A stretch of 9,388 bases of DNA, taken from CAZWXH01 sp964637725 (lineage in GTDB: Bacteria > Bacillota_I > Bacilli_A > Erysipelotrichales > Coprobacillaceae). The notes beneath the pieces are model-generated. The model had not been told where the DNA came from. It was given only the letters and a program-made list of their open reading frames with translations, and made no database searches. Location: the NCBI GenBank assembly GCA_964637725.1, contig CAZWXH010000069.1, positions 1 to 9,388 of the forward strand, read 5' to 3'. Made by a program: the position numbers and the translations under genes. Shown here one piece after another: positions 6,536 to 9,388 of this stretch (the first letter of the stretch is position 1; the number at the start of each line of letters is the position of its first letter).

Positions 6536-6927
6536 TTAACTTTTTTGTACATAATAATTTGTGAATTGTTCCAATATGATAAGTAATTTACTTTTAGATG
6601 AACTGTGAACCTTATAGACATTGTCTTTGATGTACTTTTCCACCGATGTCTAGTCATCCTAGTAACTTTTCATCATCATCAATGTAAGGAATATAAATCT
6701 TTTCTATATTCAATTTACCACAAATCACTTGATTTTTTATCCCATTAATATAATCATCATGAAAATGAGAAATAACCAGCACATCGATATTCTTATCTCA
6801 AAAATAATGATTTTAATTCATTGAACTTACATTCTTTATGTATGTCAAACCGAAAATAAAAATCATCTACTTTAAATGCATAAGTCAAACCATGGCCAAC
6901 AGGAAAATATTTACCTTTAATACCCAT
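6536..6927 (-). pseudogene. Metallo-beta-lactamase-fold hydrolase, frameshifted and truncated
   Basis: Three fragments on the minus strand add up to a broken MBL-fold protein. Fragment 1 from ATG 6927 reads GIKGKYFPVGHGLTYAFKV and continues through FYFRFDIHK to TAA at 6795-6793. About there the frame shifts, and fragment 2 reads KNIDVLVISHFHDDYINGI, carrying the HxHDD metal-binding signature after a hydrophobic strand (here HFHDDY, with Tyr where a third His is usual), then a GKLNIEKIYIP segment, to TGA at 6656-6654. Fragment 3, in another frame from about 6645, ends at TAA 6538-6536. The opening FPVGHG...FDIH pattern matches a family of MBL-fold proteins whose members begin with an FPVGxG motif. 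Intact proteins of this fold are usually 250 or more residues, so much of the C-terminal half is lost. No good ribosome binding site precedes 6927, and an in-frame TGA lies 9 codons upstream. The substrate is unknown. Confidence 0.65.
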
Positions 6928-7019
6928 ATATAACACTTTTTCTTTCAGTTCTCAGATTTGTTTTCAATCAAAAATTATTTTATTTTCAGTTTGTTTTTTA
7001 AAGTGTTACTATAACAATA

Positions 7020-7113
7020 TAAAGTGTACCCTGTACAACAGAATCAGTTTCAAAAGTACGCTTTACCTTAATAATACCTTTTTTACACTGTCTATTTTAC
7101 AGAGCACACTTTA
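7020..7113. repeat. Short element bounded by imperfect inverted repeats (possible MITE or IS remnant)
   Basis: TAAAGTGTACCCTGTACAA at 7020-7038 and the reverse complement of 7095-7113 (TAAAGTGTGCTCTGTAAAA) match at 16 of 19 positions and enclose about 94 bp without coding capacity. A further TAAAGTGT occurs just outside at about 6999-7006. The right end abuts the alr stop codon (7116-7114). This could be a miniature inverted-repeat element, the fused ends of a deleted insertion sequence, or a transcription-related structure after alr. No target-site duplication is clear, so the mobile-element reading is tentative. Confidence 0.4.
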
Positions 7114-8190
7114 TTAGTCTTGATATACTCTTTCAACACGTTCACTAACTAAACAAATGATTTCATAAGGAATTGTATCTAGTTCTTTAGCCATTAAAGA
7201 TAGTGTTATATGTTCACCGAAGATTTCTACATCATCATGAACTTTTACTGTTTCATCGACTTTGACCATCATTTGATCCATACAAACACGTCCTACTATT
7301 GGATAATACTTTCCATTAATATAAACGTTTCTTCCTTGGTTAGCGCGTATAAAGCCATCAGCATAGCCTAGTGGAAGAGTTGCAATATATTCATCATCAC
7401 TTGCTGTATAAGTCAATCCATAGCCTATCTTTTCACCTTTAGACACTTTTTTGACCATTACTACTTTTGTATAAAGTGACATTAATTGTTTTAACTCTTT
7501 ACTTTCTTCACCTGCGGGATCTAGACCATACATAGCTATTCCTGCTCTGGCAAGATTTGAGCGATCATCTTGATGATATAACATACCCGCTGAATTTTGA
7601 CAGTGAATATATTTAAAAGTTTGATTTTCGATAATTTCATAGAATTTATGAATTTGATTTTGATAAGCATTATCTTGTAAATGATCATCAGCAGTCGCAA
7701 AATGCGTAAAGACTCCATCAATTTGAAAAACATCTTTTCGATAGGTATTAATAAAAGTTAAGAACTCTTCTTTTGACTTCATCCCTATACGATTCATTCC
7801 AGTATCTATTTTAATATGTGCTTTTACAGGTTTTTGATTATCAAAAATCTCATAGATTTCTTGAATATAATTTAAAGAATATATCGTTAATGATATATTA
7901 TATTGAATTGCAAGATTGATATCTTCTAAAGGAATAGCCCCTAATACAAGGATATCTTGATGAACTCCCATCTTTCTTAAATCAATGGCTTCTTTTAAAG
8001 TTGCTACACCAAACATTGAAATATAGGGATTGTCTTTTAAAACATTAGCAATCTGTTGATAGCCATGACCATAAGCATTGGCTTTGATAATAGCCATCAT
8101 CGGTTTATTAACTTTTTTATATAATGTCGCAATGTTTTCCTTTAAATAATCTAAACGAATTAATGCGTACGTATCACGATAGTGTGCCAT
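7114..8190 (-). CDS. alr: Alanine racemase
   Basis: A 358-residue fold-type III PLP enzyme that interconverts L- and D-alanine for peptidoglycan. Lys36 in the IIKANAYGHG motif (34-43) carries PLP. Arg133 is in the KIDTGMNRIG block (127-136), His163 in FTHFATAD, Ser200 in the NSAG phosphate-binding turn, and Arg215 in LARAGIAMYG is the residue that contacts the PLP pyridine nitrogen. Tyr261 in GLTYTA is the second catalytic base from the partner subunit, and the RVCMDQMMV segment (301-309) with Cys303 and Met304 completes the entrance region. All key residues are present and the length is typical. The start is supported by AAAGGGGTG (8196-8204) just upstream. The LolA/YdcC-like gene lies upstream in the same direction, as in Bacillus subtilis ydcC-alr, but a terminator and a promoter separate them, so alr is transcribed at least partly on its own. 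No convincing terminator follows; the inverted-repeat element abuts the stop. Confidence 0.97.
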   Translation of the reverse strand: MAHYRDTYALIRLDYLKENIATLYKKVNKPMMAIIKANAYGHGYQQIANVLKDNPYISMFGVATLKEAIDLRKMGVHQDILVLGAIPLEDINLAIQYNISLTIYSLNYIQEIYEIFDNQKPVKAHIKIDTGMNRIGMKSKEEFLTFINTYRKDVFQIDGVFTHFATADDHLQDNAYQNQIHKFYEIIENQTFKYIHCQNSAGMLYHQDDRSNLARAGIAMYGLDPAGEESKELKQLMSLYTKVVMVKKVSKGEKIGYGLTYTASDDEYIATLPLGYADGFIRANQGRNVYINGKYYPIVGRVCMDQMMVKVDETVKVHDDVEIFGEHITLSLMAKELDTIPYEIICLVSERVERVYQD

Positions 8191-8214
8191 ATAAACACCC
8201 CTTTACATGGTTTT

Positions 8215-8243
8215 AGTATAGTCTAATATCTCAATGAATTCAA
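8215..8243 (-). promoter_or_regulatory. Sigma-A-like promoter of alr
   Basis: On the minus strand TTGAAT (8238-8243), 17 bp, TATACT (8215-8220), then AAAGGGGTG and the alr start about 25 nt further on. It lies immediately downstream of the terminator of the preceding gene. No riboswitch or leader structure fits in the short 5' untranslated region. Confidence 0.75.
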
Positions 8244-8246
8244 GAA

Positions 8247-8270
8247 AAATAGGCACGATTGTGCCTATTT
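8247..8270 (-). terminator. Rho-independent terminator of the LolA/YdcC-like gene
   Basis: AAATAGGCAC (8247-8256) pairs perfectly with GTGCCTATTT (8261-8270) around a 4-nt loop, and the minus strand continues TTTCTTG after the stem. The stop codon TAG (8267-8265) is inside the stem. It separates this gene from alr. Confidence 0.85.
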
Positions 8271-9254
8271 AATGTTAGATGCTTGCATACTTGATAAGAC
8301 TGCAATCATTTCTTCTTGTGATAAATCATTAGAATAGAGTGCACAAACAATCCCTGATGACACATAGGTCATTTGATTATCTTTCTTATAAGCTATTCCA
8401 TCAATTAAATCTATCATATCAGCATTGACTTGTTGGACACTGACTTTATCTTGTTTTGATGCTGCTGTTTCCACAATGGTAAATGACTTTTCTCCAGTAA
8501 ACTTTAAAATATGATTTGTTGTTTCATCAATTGTTGAAACTTTTTCATGATCTAGCTTAGAACCCATTAATGCAACTGGATATAAAGGCAATGAAGCACT
8601 TGTTGTTTCATATTGAGTTTTACTTTTCTTCATGATGACATCTTGTTTAAAATCATCTTTCTTAAGCTTTTTATTTTCTTTAAAAGATGTCACTGTGACT
8701 TTGATCACTTCTGTTCCATCTTTATCAAACACTGTAACATATACAGGTTTTAATTGTTTATCAAACTTAATTTCTTGACTCTTCACTCTATCATCATTCT
8801 CATATGCAATTTTACCATTACATAAATATCCATCTTTCACCTTTTCTGGTTTATTATCCTTTAAAAAAGATAATAATGATTGATAGATGTATGGTTTTGG
8901 CGAATTATTAGGCCATTCACTTTTAAATTGAAATGCTTGATTGAGCGAAGGTGTTAATACAAATACACCATCTTCATTTCTTACAATGACTTGAGATTGG
9001 TTTAATGATTTATCATATAACTCAACCTTATAATAATCTTTCTTATCTAGCTTGCCATAAGTAGATGTCACTTGATAAGATTTCAACTCATCATTTTCCA
9101 ACATTTCCATATTACAAACCAATTCATAACTATTATATTCATTTGCGCTCTTCACTAATGAACTTAAAGATGAACCTTTAAACATAAAAAAACAAACAAC
9201 TCCCACTATAACGATTACAACTCCAGCAATTATTGCCATATACTTCTTATTCAT
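8265..9254 (-). CDS. Membrane-anchored LolA/YdcC-like protein
   Basis: A 329-residue protein with one N-terminal transmembrane segment (about 7-25) following MNKKY; the rest is predicted to lie outside the membrane. The soluble part fits the LolA/LppX-like half-barrel family that includes Bacillus YdcC and GerS-type proteins: strands YYKVELYD and SQVIVRNEDGVFVLTP, a SEWPNNS turn (112-118) before a helix YIYQSLLSFL, strand EIKFDKQLKPVYVTVFD, and a C-terminal part with LYPVALMGSKL and SFTIVETAA. Related proteins are lipoproteins or membrane proteins, some linked to sporulation or spore germination; the job here is unknown. The Cys at 21 is preceded by VGVV, which lacks the small residue required at -1 of a lipobox, so a plain membrane anchor is more likely than a lipoprotein. 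Its position directly before alr matches the ydcC-alr order of B. subtilis. AGGAGG (9262-9267) supports the start; I see no clear promoter in the 92-bp divergent region. Confidence 0.75.
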   Translation of the reverse strand: MNKKYMAIIAGVVIVIVGVVCFFMFKGSSLSSLVKSANEYNSYELVCNMEMLENDELKSYQVTSTYGKLDKKDYYKVELYDKSLNQSQVIVRNEDGVFVLTPSLNQAFQFKSEWPNNSPKPYIYQSLLSFLKDNKPEKVKDGYLCNGKIAYENDDRVKSQEIKFDKQLKPVYVTVFDKDGTEVIKVTVTSFKENKKLKKDDFKQDVIMKKSKTQYETTSASLPLYPVALMGSKLDHEKVSTIDETTNHILKFTGEKSFTIVETAASKQDKVSVQQVNADMIDLIDGIAYKKDNQMTYVSSGIVCALYSNDLSQEEMIAVLSSMQASNIK

Positions 9255-9321
9255 CCTACAACCTCCTCACACTATTTTATGAAGACTCTATAATTTTATG
9301 AATAAAGATAAAATCTTTGGT

Positions 9322-9346
9322 TATACTAACACTAGGAGGAACAACT
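9322..9346 (+). promoter_or_regulatory. Possible -10 element and ribosome binding site of the divergent gene
   Basis: TATACT (9322-9327) resembles a -10 hexamer, and AGGAGGA (9334-9340) sits 6 nt before ATG 9347. No convincing -35 lies 16-18 bp upstream of the hexamer. The ribosome binding site is clear; the promoter is weakly supported and would give a very short leader. Confidence 0.4.
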
Positions 9347-9388
9347 ATGAATATTATACAAAAAATTGCATTAGTATTGACAATTATT
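9347..9388 (+). CDS. 5' end of a small membrane protein, possibly DUF378 type (3' partial)
   Basis: Only 14 codons are in the window: MNIIQKIALVLTII, a polar start running into a hydrophobic helix. AGGAGGA 6 nt upstream makes a real start likely. The pattern is close to the N-terminus of small DUF378 (YuzA-like) membrane proteins, which continue with an NWG-containing segment. With so little sequence this is a suggestion, and any membrane or secreted protein remains possible. It is transcribed divergently from the LolA/YdcC-like gene. Confidence 0.5.
   Translation, partial: MNIIQKIALVLTII

Noticed and set aside
6780..6815. Programmed ribosomal frameshift in the MBL-fold gene
   Set aside because: A stretch with several T lies near the frame change, but a further in-frame stop and a third frame follow downstream, so decay explains the pattern better than recoding.
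7536..7733. Minus-strand 65-codon frame inside alr
   Set aside because: It is an out-of-frame reading of the alanine racemase gene, whose catalytic motifs occupy the main frame.
1..9388. CRISPR array, tRNA, rRNA or riboswitch
   Set aside because: No regularly spaced repeats, cloverleaf-type sequences or long structured leaders were seen on either strand.

Overview
The window is AT-rich DNA from a low-GC Gram-positive bacterium. Its strong AGGAGG-type ribosome binding sites, sigma-A-like promoters, compact U-tract terminators and use of TGA as a stop fit a Firmicute. The protein style and the gene set suggest a gut Erysipelotrichia-type lineage; that placement is an inference from the sequence alone.

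Layout. Bases 1-639 (+) hold the 3' part of a class I glutamine amidotransferase-like hydrolase (peptidase C26 family). It converges on a minus-strand operon (3953 to 665) driven by a promoter at 3971-3999. That operon encodes a TPR-nucleotidyltransferase (DUF4037 type), a small helical DUF4125-type protein and L-lactate dehydrogenase, and a shared hairpin at 640-662 separates the two units. Upstream is a monocistronic ROK-family sugar kinase (4940 to 4047, minus) with its own promoter and terminator. A small membrane-anchored thioredoxin-fold-like protein without cysteines (5083-5511, plus) diverges from it.

Bases 5552-7113 are a decayed accessory patch. It contains an intact AbiEi-type antitoxin/regulator gene (6429 to 5836). 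Immediately downstream, with an ATGA overlap, lies the wreck of its AbiEii toxin: the N-terminal codons are joined to the C-terminal part, the catalytic middle is missing and there are two in-frame TAG codons. The antitoxin promoter sits inside a perfect 17-bp inverted repeat that looks like an autoregulatory operator. Next come a frameshifted, truncated metallo-beta-lactamase-fold gene (about 6927 to 6536) and a roughly 94-bp element bounded by imperfect inverted repeats that abuts the alr stop codon.

The right end returns to housekeeping genes: alanine racemase (8190 to 7114) with its own promoter, preceded by a membrane-anchored LolA/YdcC-like protein (9254 to 8265). This matches the ydcC-alr order of Bacillus subtilis. 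A divergent gene begins at 9347 and runs off the window; its first 14 residues resemble a small DUF378-type membrane protein.

The points most worth following up are the orphaned AbiEi with its intact operator, the TPR-NTase/DUF4125/ldh operon, the dead MBL-fold gene and the cysteine-free thioredoxin-like protein.
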